NCBI RefSeq assembly: GCF_946478785.1
Contig: NZ_CAMLDD010000007.1
Location: 182,298-246,297 of the forward strand
Direction: 5' to 3'
Origin: an uncultured Flavobacterium sp.
Lineage (GTDB): Bacteria; Bacteroidota; Bacteroidia; Flavobacteriales; Flavobacteriaceae
Length of the DNA: 64,000 bases
This document shows, piece by piece, positions 43,853 to 52,317 of the stretch (position 1 is its first letter; every line of letters begins with the position of its first letter). The translations under genes and the position numbers were made by a program. The notes beneath the pieces were generated by a model. That model saw only the letters and a list, made by a program, of their open reading frames with translations. It did not search any database and had not been told where the DNA came from.

Positions 43853-44449
43853 TTATTTTAAGTTCTTTAATACAGAAACCAATAATTCAGCAGAAATACG
43901 ATGCTTGAAATCAGGCGAAATATATTCGAACAAAATCTCATTCTCTGTGTTTACTACAAAAACAGAGGGTACCGGCAAAAAGTTAGTATTCAATCCATTA
44001 GAATGTACGTTAATTACTGATTTATAGTTTTCAGGTGCTTCAAAAGCAATTCCGATTGCCTTGATCAATTCTCCTTTTGAATCAGAAAGCAGGGCATATT
44101 TTACCTTATCTTTCTCTTCTGTAATTTTCAAATTGGCAGGCGCATCCGGACTTATGGCAATAATTTGGAATCCCTCAGCAAGAATTTGCTTTTCGGCTTC
44201 AGCCAAAGCCTGCAAATGTGTATTGCAATACGGGCACCAGCCGCCACGATAAAAAACTAAAACACTCTTTTTCTTTTTAAGCAAATCAGCTAATTGAACA
44301 TCTGTATTTTCAGCTGATTTTAAAATAATGTTTGAAATTTTCTCTCCTATTAATAACGGAGCAATATCAGTCGCAGATTTGGGAACCGCATTTTGAGCAT
44401 GAGCAACTGCAGTAAGAGTTGCTAAAAAAATAAAAAGTAATTTTTTCAT
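43853..44449 (-). CDS. Peroxiredoxin/AhpC-TSA-like secreted protein
   Basis: A 198-residue protein with signal peptide (LTAVAHA-Q) and a thioredoxin-fold redoxin domain. VLVFYRGGWCPYCNTHLQALAEAEKQI contains CPYC in a GGWCPYC context, typical of the AhpC/TSA-like group. It would act in the periplasm on peroxides or thiols. First gene of the minus-strand run; a Crp/Fnr regulator gene is 87 nt upstream on the same strand. Confidence 0.9.
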   Translation of the reverse strand: MKKLLFIFLATLTAVAHAQNAVPKSATDIAPLLIGEKISNIILKSAENTDVQLADLLKKKKSVLVFYRGGWCPYCNTHLQALAEAEKQILAEGFQIIAISPDAPANLKITEEKDKVKYALLSDSKGELIKAIGIAFEAPENYKSVINVHSNGLNTNFLPVPSVFVVNTENEILFEYISPDFKHRISAELLVSVLKNLK

Positions 44450-44535
44450 AATTTAAGGTTTTACATTTTGATGATGTAAAACTACTTCACTATGAAAAAG
44501 CAAAATGTCGGCTAATTTACAATTGGCATCAAATA

Positions 44536-45213
44536 TTATAATTTGGTAATATCCTGAACAACAATTTCTTTTCGGTTATAAGTTAACAAATTATTCGCTT
44601 CCATTTCGTTTAGCAATTGTGTAGCGGTTTGTCTTGAGGTACAAATAATTTGTGCAATATCATTTTGAGTTAAATAATTTTCGATAGTTATTTTATTTCC
44701 ATCCACAACTCCTTCTTTTTCTGCCCAGTCTTTTAGAAACTGATACAATCGGGTTTTGGCATCTTTAGAAATTAAATTCGAATAACTATTTTTAATGCGT
44801 TTCATTTTCAAACCTACAAATTTGGTATACGAAAGTGCCAAAGTTGGGTTTTTCAATAATAAATCTTCAAAGTCAGACATTAAAAAACTGCATATGGCAA
44901 CATCATCAGAAAGGACTTTTGCATACTCTTCGTTTTTATAGTCGGTTTCTAAAGTCAACTCACCAAACAAATCTCCTTTTTGAATAATGTCTTTTATAGT
45001 TTCATTGCCATCATCATCAACGGCAACAATCTTGATATTTCCTTTTTTAAGCAGAAATATTCTTGGCACATCTGAAGAAGAAAAATAGATTATTTCGCCT
45101 TTTGAAGCTTTTTTAAAACCTGTAATAATGCATAATTGTTTGATTTGAGAAAAGCTCAAAGTTCTGAACAGCTTGTGATCCCGCAAATACCAATATTTTA
45201 AATCTTCATACAT
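44536..45213 (-). CDS. Crp/Fnr-family transcriptional regulator
   Basis: A 225-residue regulator with an N-terminal cyclic-nucleotide-binding-like beta barrel (GEIIYFSSSDVPRIFLLKKGNIKIV, GDLFGELTLE) and a C-terminal winged helix (LTQNDIAQIICTSRQTATQLLNEMEANNLLTY). No Fe-S cysteine cluster is visible, so it is not an FNR-type oxygen sensor. A TAGATTTG element lies only 6 nt upstream of the ATG (45219-45226). It may control the downstream redox cluster. Confidence 0.92.
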   Translation of the reverse strand: MYEDLKYWYLRDHKLFRTLSFSQIKQLCIITGFKKASKGEIIYFSSSDVPRIFLLKKGNIKIVAVDDDGNETIKDIIQKGDLFGELTLETDYKNEEYAKVLSDDVAICSFLMSDFEDLLLKNPTLALSYTKFVGLKMKRIKNSYSNLISKDAKTRLYQFLKDWAEKEGVVDGNKITIENYLTQNDIAQIICTSRQTATQLLNEMEANNLLTYNRKEIVVQDITKL

Positions 45214-45263
45214 AAAGCCAAATCTATTATTGTAAATGTAATTAAATTTTCATCTTAAAAACA

Positions 45264-45296
45264 AAACCCTTTCGAAGCTTAAATTCGAAAGGGTTT
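45264..45296 (-). terminator. Terminator of the acyl-CoA dehydrogenase gene
   Basis: AAACCCTTTCGAA (45264-45276) and TTCGAAAGGGTTT (45284-45296) form a perfect 13-bp stem with T-rich sequence after it on the minus strand. Confidence 0.85.
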
Positions 45297-45320
45297 GTAT
45301 AATAATTAATTTTCGTAAGA

Positions 45321-46463
45321 TTATACTGCAATAACCGATCTTGAAATTACGATTTTTTGAATTTCAGAAGTTCCTTCGTAAATCTGGGTAATTTTGGCAT
45401 CACGCATAAAACGTTCAACATGATATTCTTTTACGTAACCGTTTCCACCATGAATTTGCACTGCTTCAACAGCCGTATCCATTGCTACCTGAGAAGCGAA
45501 TAATTTTGCCATTGCCCCACTTACATCATAGTTTTTATGCTGGTCTTTATCCCAGGCTGCTTTCATACATAAATGTCGTGCTGCTTCAATATTAACTGCC
45601 ATGTCTGCCAATTTAAAAGCAATAGCCTGATGATTGCAGATTTCTGTCCCGAAAGCTTTTCTTTCTTTAGAATATTTCAAAGCCAGTTCATAAGCACCAG
45701 AAGCAATTCCTAAAGCCTGAGAAGCAATTCCGATACGTCCTCCGGCAAGGGTTTTCATTGCAAATTTAAATCCAAAGCCGTCTTCTCCAATTCTATTTTC
45801 TTTTGGAACTTTTACATCACTAAACATTAAGGAATGTGTATCAGAACCGCGAATACCCATTTTTTGCTCTTTAGGGCCAATCGAAAATCCTGGCATGTCT
45901 TTCGTCATAATCAGGACATTTATTCCTTTATGCTTTAATTCGGCATGTGTTTGGGCAATTACCAAATACACAGATGCTGTGTTTCCGTTTGTAATCCAGT
46001 TTTTTGTACCGTTTACCAAATAATGATCTCCCATATCAATAGCGGTAGTTTTCTGTGAAGTGGCGTCACTTCCTGCCTCAGGTTCACTTAAACAAAAAGC
46101 ACCATGAATTTCTCCTGAAGCAAGACCTGGTAAATATTTTTGTTTTTGCTCTTCGGTACCAAATTCCTGCAATCCCCAACAAACTAAAGAATTATTTACA
46201 GACATCACTACCGAAGCAGATGCATCTACCTTTGAAATCTCCTCCATCGCAATTACATACGAAATTGTGTCGAGCCCGCTTCCACCATATTTTGGGTCAA
46301 CCATCATGCCCATAAATCCTAACTGACCCATTTTTTTAACTTGTTCAGTCGGAAAAATTTGTTTTTCGTCTCTTTCAATTACACCTGGCAACAATTCATT
46401 TTGAGCAAAATCCCTCGCAGCCTGCTGAATCATTAAATGCTCTTCGGTAAGATTAAAATCCAT
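45321..46463 (-). CDS. Acyl-CoA dehydrogenase
   Basis: A 380-residue FAD enzyme for the first step of acyl-CoA beta-oxidation, short-chain/butyryl-like by length. Signatures: GAFCLSEPEAGSDATS, WITNGNTASVYLV, the RQ-substitute FGTEICNHQAIAFKLADMA and AVQIHGGNGYVKEYHVERFMRDAKITQIYEGTSEIQ, with the catalytic Glu in YEGTSEIQ. Monocistronic with its own terminator. Confidence 0.95.
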   Translation of the reverse strand: MDFNLTEEHLMIQQAARDFAQNELLPGVIERDEKQIFPTEQVKKMGQLGFMGMMVDPKYGGSGLDTISYVIAMEEISKVDASASVVMSVNNSLVCWGLQEFGTEEQKQKYLPGLASGEIHGAFCLSEPEAGSDATSQKTTAIDMGDHYLVNGTKNWITNGNTASVYLVIAQTHAELKHKGINVLIMTKDMPGFSIGPKEQKMGIRGSDTHSLMFSDVKVPKENRIGEDGFGFKFAMKTLAGGRIGIASQALGIASGAYELALKYSKERKAFGTEICNHQAIAFKLADMAVNIEAARHLCMKAAWDKDQHKNYDVSGAMAKLFASQVAMDTAVEAVQIHGGNGYVKEYHVERFMRDAKITQIYEGTSEIQKIVISRSVIAV

Positions 46464-46841
46464 AATAGTATCTTTATTTTGTTAAAATGCCGCTCTGTTT
46501 TCCATAAAAAAGCTTTTCAAAGATAATTTTTAAAAACCAAATAACAATGCATGCATACTATTTTAAGCTTTAATTAGAAAATACTATAACGTTTTCGCTT
46601 TAACATTAAATAATATTCATATTTTAAGATTAAAGCACACAATAGAAATAAATATTTTTAAGAAAGAGGTATTGAAATTGACAAAATGAATTAAAAAACT
46701 GGTCAAATCCATTTTGCAATAAATTAATATGTAAAGTTTTGATTTTAAATCCTTAAAAATAAAAAATATAAAAAACTTATAGCTTAAAAGCCTGAAATTT
46801 AGAAATTAACAGTATTTTTGCAAAAAAATAAATTATTCTGA
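46464..46841. other. Gene-free AT-rich gap
   Basis: A 378-base stretch between divergent genes. Apart from the -7 element at 46813-46820 I see no coding frame, repeat or hairpin. Confidence 0.6.
46813..46820 (+). promoter_or_regulatory. -7 promoter element for the chalcone-isomerase-like gene
   Basis: TATTTTTG matches TAnnTTTG, 21 bases before the first ATG; no -33 TTG is apparent. Confidence 0.45.
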
Positions 46842-47435
46842 ATGACTATGAAAAAGATTTTACTATTACTTACATTTATTTTGAGTTTACAATTCTCAAC
46901 CATCCGTGCACAAAAAAATTTAGACGTTGGAGGTGTCACTGTTCCACGGACTATTGATTTTAAAGGTAAAACCTTAACTTTAAATGGTATTGGGGAGCGC
47001 TCTAAAATGTTTACCGAATTATACGTACAGGCTTTATATTTATCACAATTAACGCAAGATGCCAATCTTATATTGGAAAGTGATATTGAGATGGCTATCA
47101 GAATTCACATAACCTCATCATTGGTTACGTCAAAAAAATTATCCAAAGCATTGGCAAAAGGAATGGAAAAATCTGTTGGCGAAGCCGGAATGCTAAAATT
47201 ATCAAAGGAAGTAAATGAACTAGAGGCTTTGATAGGAAGAGAAATTACAAAAGCAGGTGATAGTTTTAACTTAATCTATAATCCTTTAGACAAGTCTCTA
47301 TGGATTTATAAAAATGATAAATACGAAGGGAAAATTGAAAGCTTTGAATTTAAAAAAGCATTTTTTGGTATCTGGCTTTCAGAAAATCCTGTAGACAAGG
47401 ATTTAAAACAAGAGTTGTTAGGTAAAAACAACTAA
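46842..47435 (+). CDS. Chalcone-isomerase-like secreted protein
   Basis: A 197-residue exported protein (signal ending STIRAQ) with a CHI-like domain: VTVPRTIDFKGKTLTLNGIGERSKMFTELYVQALYLSQ. Bacterial members lack known flavonoid activity and may bind lipids or fatty acids. An alternative ATG two codons later (46848) is equally good. It faces a GH10 gene tail-to-tail across a long palindrome. Confidence 0.88.
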   Translation: MTMKKILLLLTFILSLQFSTIRAQKNLDVGGVTVPRTIDFKGKTLTLNGIGERSKMFTELYVQALYLSQLTQDANLILESDIEMAIRIHITSSLVTSKKLSKALAKGMEKSVGEAGMLKLSKEVNELEALIGREITKAGDSFNLIYNPLDKSLWIYKNDKYEGKIESFEFKKAFFGIWLSENPVDKDLKQELLGKNN

Positions 47436-47498
47436 TTTAATTATAACGCGTTTCAACTATTAGAGTCTTCTTACCCTAGTAAGCGATTCGGGTAATTA

Positions 47499-47553
47499 TT
47501 CATTTATTTGGGGTATCAGTAATTATTATCATTCTGATACCCAAATAAATGAA
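47499..47553. repeat. Long hairpin between convergent genes
   Basis: A 21-base arm (47499-47519) and a 20-base arm (47534-47553) are complementary apart from one bulged G, with a 14-base loop. No T-run follows, so it is not a standard terminator, though it could end both transcripts. Confidence 0.75.
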
Positions 47554-47629
47554 ATTAGAATTATTTTACAATCTGATTTATTATTTGATTTATAGTATGA
47601 ATCAAGACTGTTTTAAACAATATTCTTTC

Positions 47630-48784
47630 TTAATTCTTTTTTATATTTAAGATAGCATTTAAAGCTTTTTTAGGCTTTTTATTACGATCATATAGTAATG
47701 GATAATTAGTTCTGTTTGCAATAGGATAATCATTTTTCCACGACATTCCGTCATGTAATCCCCAAATAGCAACCCGAGCTATTTTATCTCTCTTTTTGTA
47801 AAATATTTCAAATAATTCTGCATATCTGTTTGCTAATTGCTGTTCAACATTCATTGGCAAACCATCTCTATACGGATCTAAAAATGCTTTAAATTCTTCT
47901 AATTCGTATTGAGGATGTAATAATCCAGTACCAATAATCTGACCTTCTTTTGTTAATGGTAACACATCAATATCGAGCTCTGTAATCATAACTTTTACAC
48001 CTAAAGAGGCAAATGAATCTATTGCCGCTTCAATATATTCTTTCTTCGGATAATTAAGTCCCCAATGCCCCTGAATACCTATACCATCAATTCTGACACC
48101 TTCTTTTTTCAACATTCTCACCATACGCATAATACCATCTCGTTTTGTAGGCCTCCAGGCATTAAAATCGTTATAATATAATTCTGTATTTGGTGCATAC
48201 TTACTGGTAAATTTAAATGCATTTTTTACTAATGTATCACCGTTGCCAATACTATTAACCCAGGTTGTTGGCCTGTAAGCACCATTTTCATCAAGCACTT
48301 CATTTACAACATCCCAAGCTTGTACTTTACCCGCATACCGTCCAGCAATGGTCTCAATATAAGTCCTCATGCGTTCCATTTGAGCTTCCTTTGTATTAGG
48401 GTTCCCCTTTTTATCCTGAAAAAACCAATCAGGCGTTTGATTGTGCCATATTAAAGTATGCCCAATCATAAACATTTTATTCTTTTTTCCGAATGCTACA
48501 AAGTCATCTGCAGGCTTAAAATTATAAATTCCTGGTTTTGGATTTATTCTTTCAGCTTTCATCACATTTTCCGGTGTAATTGCGTTGAATTGTTGTAAGA
48601 TAATGTTTTGAGATACTGAATCTTGTCCGGAAGATATCTCTTCATTTACTGCCATTCCAATTAAAAATTCATTTTTAAATGACTCTTTTAACGTTAAATT
48701 GGACTGCTTGTCAATTTCCGGATCATGATTTTTACAATTAATAAAAACAACAAATACAGTGAGGAGAATTAGTTTAAATTTCAT
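47630..48784 (-). CDS. GH10 endo-1,4-beta-xylanase lipoprotein
   Basis: A 384-residue lipoprotein (VVFINC-K) with a GH10 barrel. MIGHTLIWHNQTPDWFF is the substrate-binding block; DVVNEVLDENGAYR contains the acid/base Glu and MITELDIDVLPL the nucleophile Glu. AIWGLHDGMSWKNDYPI is the typical C-terminal strand. The ATG at 48784 begins MKFKLILL and gives a proper signal; the longer frame from 48814 begins with TTG and adds a non-signal stretch. With the GH30 enzyme it would degrade xylan. Confidence 0.93.
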   Translation of the reverse strand: MKFKLILLTVFVVFINCKNHDPEIDKQSNLTLKESFKNEFLIGMAVNEEISSGQDSVSQNIILQQFNAITPENVMKAERINPKPGIYNFKPADDFVAFGKKNKMFMIGHTLIWHNQTPDWFFQDKKGNPNTKEAQMERMRTYIETIAGRYAGKVQAWDVVNEVLDENGAYRPTTWVNSIGNGDTLVKNAFKFTSKYAPNTELYYNDFNAWRPTKRDGIMRMVRMLKKEGVRIDGIGIQGHWGLNYPKKEYIEAAIDSFASLGVKVMITELDIDVLPLTKEGQIIGTGLLHPQYELEEFKAFLDPYRDGLPMNVEQQLANRYAELFEIFYKKRDKIARVAIWGLHDGMSWKNDYPIANRTNYPLLYDRNKKPKKALNAILNIKKN

Positions 48785-48904
48785 ACTGATTAACGATTTA
48801 AAATTTTTGGACAAGATACTTAAATTATTTCCTTATAATTCTAAGGCTTACATGCAAATTGTAAATCCATATTCGTTTCTGTTTTTTCTTGAATACTTCA
48901 TCAG

Positions 48905-48924
48905 ATGTTGTAACCGGACAACAT
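48905..48924. promoter_or_regulatory. Putative operator upstream of the GH10 gene
   Basis: Perfect inverted repeat ATGTTGT-N6-ACAACAT with spacer AACCGG, 121 bases before the GH10 ATG and 85 bases before the divergent dehydrogenase gene. It may serve either gene. Confidence 0.45.
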
Positions 48925-48975
48925 TCATATCTTATAAAAAAACAATAATATATATATTTCCCATAAAAGCTTTTA

Positions 48976-48983
48976 TATATTTG
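48976..48983 (+). promoter_or_regulatory. -7 promoter element of the amino-acid dehydrogenase
   Basis: TATATTTG matches TAnnTTTG, 25 bases before the ATG at 49009. Confidence 0.5.
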
Positions 48984-49008
48984 TTTAAAATAAACATATC
49001 GCAACAAT

Positions 49009-50235
49009 ATGAAAGATTTATTGCAAAAATTTGAAAATAAGGAACCTGAAATTGTTTTTAACTGGAAAGATTCTGAAACAGAAGCCGAAGGCTGGACCGT
49101 TATTAACTCACTTCGTGGAGGAGCTGCAGGCGGAGGCACTAGGATGAGAAAAGGCCTTGATATAAATGAAGTTTTATCACTGGCCAAAACAATGGAAGTC
49201 AAATTCTCTGTTTCGGGACCCGCAATTGGAGGTGCAAAATCCGGAATCAACTTTGACCCTAAGGATCCACGTAAGCAAGGTGTTTTACAGCGCTGGTACA
49301 AAGCGGTTTCTCCTTTGTTGAAAAGTTATTACGGTACCGGAGGAGATTTAAATGTAGATGAAATTCATGAAGTTATCCCGATGACTGAAGAATGTGGTGT
49401 CTGGCATCCTCAGGAAGGAGTTTTCAACGGACATTTTAAACCAACCGAAGCTGATAAAATCAATAGAATTGGTCAATTGCGCCAGGGTGTTATTAAAGTA
49501 ATAGAAAATCCTAAATTCTCTCCGGATGTTGCCCGAAAATATACCGTTGCCGATATGATTACCGGTTATGGTGTTGCTGAAGCTGTTCGCCATTTTTATG
49601 CAATTTACGGTGGCAACATCAAAGGCAAAAAAGCTATTATACAGGGTTTTGGAAACGTAGGTTCTGCAGCCGCATTTTATTTAGCTGAAATGGGAGCCAA
49701 AATTATCGGAATTATTGATATTGATGGAGGCTTAATCAAAGAAGAAGGCTTTTCTTTTGAAGAAATCAGGAAATTGTTCTTAAATAAAAACGGCAACAAA
49801 TTAGTAGCCGATAATATGATTCCGTTTGAGGAAATCAATTCAAAAATATGGACCATTGGTGCAGAAGTATTCACACCTTGTGCTGCATCAAGATTGGTTA
49901 CTCAAACTCAAATTGACAGTTTAATTGCAAACGGATTAGAGGTTATTTCATGTGGAGCGAATGTTCCTTTTGCTGACAAAGAGATTTTCTTCGGATCAAT
50001 TATGGAAGAGGTTGACCATACAGTAAGTTTAATTCCTGATTTTATTTCGAACTGCGGAATGGCAAGGGTTTTTGCTTATTTCATGGAGAAAAAAGTGCAA
50101 ATGACAGATGAGGCAATTTTTAATGATACTTCTGAAATTATAAAAAATGCTATTGAAAAAACCCATGCTTTAAATCCGTCAAAAACAAATATCAGCGCAA
50201 CAGCCTTCGAAATTGCGCTAAAACAATTAGTATAA
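49009..50235 (+). CDS. Glu/Leu/Phe/Val dehydrogenase
   Basis: A 408-residue NAD(P)-dependent amino-acid dehydrogenase. Active-site blocks SLRGGAAGGGTRM, FSVSGPAIGGAKSGINFDP and TGGDLNVDEIHEV are present, and the cofactor domain has IIQGFGNVGSAAAFYLAEMGAKIIGIIDIDGG. It interconverts an amino acid and its keto acid plus ammonia. Sequence does not firmly separate glutamate from leucine-type specificity. Has its own promoter and stands alone. Confidence 0.92.
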   Translation: MKDLLQKFENKEPEIVFNWKDSETEAEGWTVINSLRGGAAGGGTRMRKGLDINEVLSLAKTMEVKFSVSGPAIGGAKSGINFDPKDPRKQGVLQRWYKAVSPLLKSYYGTGGDLNVDEIHEVIPMTEECGVWHPQEGVFNGHFKPTEADKINRIGQLRQGVIKVIENPKFSPDVARKYTVADMITGYGVAEAVRHFYAIYGGNIKGKKAIIQGFGNVGSAAAFYLAEMGAKIIGIIDIDGGLIKEEGFSFEEIRKLFLNKNGNKLVADNMIPFEEINSKIWTIGAEVFTPCAASRLVTQTQIDSLIANGLEVISCGANVPFADKEIFFGSIMEEVDHTVSLIPDFISNCGMARVFAYFMEKKVQMTDEAIFNDTSEIIKNAIEKTHALNPSKTNISATAFEIALKQLV

Positions 50236-50352
50236 CTTAGTCTTTATTAAAGCGCTTCTATATTACAAAAGTTGTTAGGACTTTCCTAAAATTCAAGTCA
50301 AACTAACAATTTTTGTAATATATTAGCGTTTCAAATTACAAAGCAATTTCAT

Positions 50353-51057
50353 ATGAGTATAATGCTACAAACAGATAGTTTATCTGTTGCACAACAAGCC
50401 ATGGCCGATGCCGTTCCTGTAGAAAAAAAACTATCAATTATAGAACTCTTAACCAGTGGAGGATTAGGCGGACAGCTGATTATGATTTCCTTATTCCTGA
50501 TGTTTTTTGTTGCTTTATATCTTTATTTTGAGCGTCTGATGGCAATCAAGAATGCAACAAAGATAGATGCAAACTTTATGAACCAGATTCGTGATAATAT
50601 ACGCAATGGCCGTATCGACAATGCCAAAATGTTGTGCGCCCACTCTACCTCTCCCGTCGCACGTTTAATTGAAAAAGGAATTTCAAGAATCGGGAAACCG
50701 CTCAACGATATCAATACAGCAATAGAAAATGCCGGTAAATTAGAAATTTACAAACTGGAAAAAAACGTAAGCATGCTCGCTACTATTTCCGGGGCCGGTC
50801 CTATGACAGGTTTTCTTGGAACCGTTGTAGGAATGATTCTTGCTTTTCATAAAATGGCAAGTTCAGGCGGGCAGATTGAAGTTGGAGCACTTTCTGAAGG
50901 TATTTATACTGCCATGACCACTACTGTTGTCGGGCTGGTTGTTGGAATTGTTTCTTATGTAGGCTACAATCATTTGGTTGTAAAAACAGACAAAGTGGTC
51001 CATCTGATGGAAGCCAACGCTGTTGACTTTTTAGATTTATTAAACGATCCTGCATAA
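50353..51057 (+). CDS. ExbB/TolQ/MotA-family proton channel subunit
   Basis: A 234-residue inner-membrane protein with three helices and the ExbB signature SMLATISGAGPMTGFLGTVVGMILAFHKMA and LSEGIYTAMTTTVVGLVVGIVSYVGYN. It forms the pentameric channel energising TonB. ExbD follows after 2 nt. Confidence 0.95.
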   Translation: MSIMLQTDSLSVAQQAMADAVPVEKKLSIIELLTSGGLGGQLIMISLFLMFFVALYLYFERLMAIKNATKIDANFMNQIRDNIRNGRIDNAKMLCAHSTSPVARLIEKGISRIGKPLNDINTAIENAGKLEIYKLEKNVSMLATISGAGPMTGFLGTVVGMILAFHKMASSGGQIEVGALSEGIYTAMTTTVVGLVVGIVSYVGYNHLVVKTDKVVHLMEANAVDFLDLLNDPA

Positions 51058-51059
51058 TT

Positions 51060-51452
51060 ATGAACATAAGAGGAAGAAATAAGGTATCGCCGGAATTCAA
51101 TATGTCATCCATGACCGACATTGTTTTTCTACTGCTCATATTCTTTATGCTTACATCTACAATGGTAACCACCAACGCATTAGATTTGGTATTACCTAAA
51201 GCAAAAGGAAAAACAGACAGTAACAAGAACATTGCGGTAAGTATTAATAAAGATTTAGAATTTTTTATTGATAAGGAACAGGTCTCTGAAACCGATTTGG
51301 AGTCAAAACTATTAAGCACTTTCGGAGAGGATAAAACCAAGGCTATTATTTTAAGAGCTGAAGAAGGGGTACCTATCGAAAAAGCAGTAGAAGTTTTAGA
51401 TATCGCTAACAGAAATCAAATAAAGGTTGTTTTGGCAGTACGACCAAAATAG
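51060..51452 (+). CDS. ExbD/TolR-family biopolymer transport protein
   Basis: A 130-residue single-helix protein. SPEFNMSSMTDIVFLLLIFFMLTSTMV carries the membrane Asp (TDIVFLLLIFFML) needed for proton coupling. A periplasmic domain follows. Starts 2 nt after exbB and ends 13 nt before the tonB-like gene. Confidence 0.95.
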   Translation: MNIRGRNKVSPEFNMSSMTDIVFLLLIFFMLTSTMVTTNALDLVLPKAKGKTDSNKNIAVSINKDLEFFIDKEQVSETDLESKLLSTFGEDKTKAIILRAEEGVPIEKAVEVLDIANRNQIKVVLAVRPK

Positions 51453-51465
51453 GATTACTTATACT

Positions 51466-52263
51466 ATGAAATATTTAGCAACAGAAGAAGAAAAAAAATC
51501 ATTTGCTATCACAACAGTTTTGTTTGTGATCATGTTTCTTTTGTTCTTTTATTTAGGGTTAACCTATATGGATCCTCCACCTGAAAATGGTATAGCTATA
51601 AATTTCGGGACTACCGAATCTGGCTCTGGAGATGTGCAGCCAACAGAAGCAATACAATCTGCACCACAACCTACAAATTCACAGCCAACTGCAGCGAGCA
51701 ATGACGATGTTTTATCTCAGGATATTGAAGAAGCCGTTGTTATGAAGGAAACAAAAAAAGAAAAACCGGTAAAAGCAGTATCCAAAGAAGAACAAAAGCC
51801 TAAACCTGTTGAAAGCCCTAAACCTTCTAAAAACACTACGGATGTACTTTCCAGTATCATAAATGGTCCTAAATCAGACGGAAAAGCGACTGGATCACAA
51901 GGGAATGATGATCTTCCCGGAGACAAGGGCAGCCCAAATGGCGACCCTTATGCTAACAGCTATTATGGAAGCGGAGGAGGAACAGGTGGTGGCCGGGGCT
52001 GGGGACTTAACGGAAGGAAATTAAGTTCATCCGGAAAAGAAACCCAAAAATGTAATGAATATGGAACTGTAGTTGTACAAATTACCGTAAACAGAAGCGG
52101 GAATGTAATTGCAGCCAAATACACTAAAGGAACCACAAACACTAATCCGTGCTTAATAGAACCCGCAATTGCTACTGCCAAAAAATATAAATGGCAGCCA
52201 GATCCAAACGCTCCCGAAACACAAGTTGGCTTTATAACCGTCAATTTTAAATTAGGCCAATAA
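51466..52263 (+). CDS. TonB-like energy transducer
   Basis: A 265-residue protein: N-terminal membrane helix (residues 10-32), a Pro/Lys/Ser-rich periplasm-spanning linker, a glycine-rich segment (YYGSGGGTGGGRGWGLNGR) and a C-terminal TonB domain VVVQITVNRSGNVIAAKYTKGTTNTNPCLIEPAIATAKKYKW. The ATG at 51466 (MKYLATEEEKKS) is chosen over an earlier frame start overlapping exbD. Last gene of the ExbB-ExbD-TonB operon, which could power the TonB receptors in this genome. Confidence 0.92.
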   Translation: MKYLATEEEKKSFAITTVLFVIMFLLFFYLGLTYMDPPPENGIAINFGTTESGSGDVQPTEAIQSAPQPTNSQPTAASNDDVLSQDIEEAVVMKETKKEKPVKAVSKEEQKPKPVESPKPSKNTTDVLSSIINGPKSDGKATGSQGNDDLPGDKGSPNGDPYANSYYGSGGGTGGGRGWGLNGRKLSSSGKETQKCNEYGTVVVQITVNRSGNVIAAKYTKGTTNTNPCLIEPAIATAKKYKWQPDPNAPETQVGFITVNFKLGQ

Positions 52264-52277
52264 CCATTAATTATTTA

Positions 52278-52301
52278 AAAACTCAGGTATCTTTGAGTTT
52301 T
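52278..52301 (+). terminator. Terminator of the exbB-exbD-tonB operon
   Basis: AAAACTCA (52278-52285) and TGAGTTTT (52294-52301) pair across a GGTATCTT loop, followed by more T's. Confidence 0.75.
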
Positions 52302-52317
52302 TTTTATTTATACCAAA

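Noticed and set aside
47460..47560. Short CRISPR-like repeat
   Set aside because: It is a single inverted repeat with no spaced direct copies; no cas genes are present.
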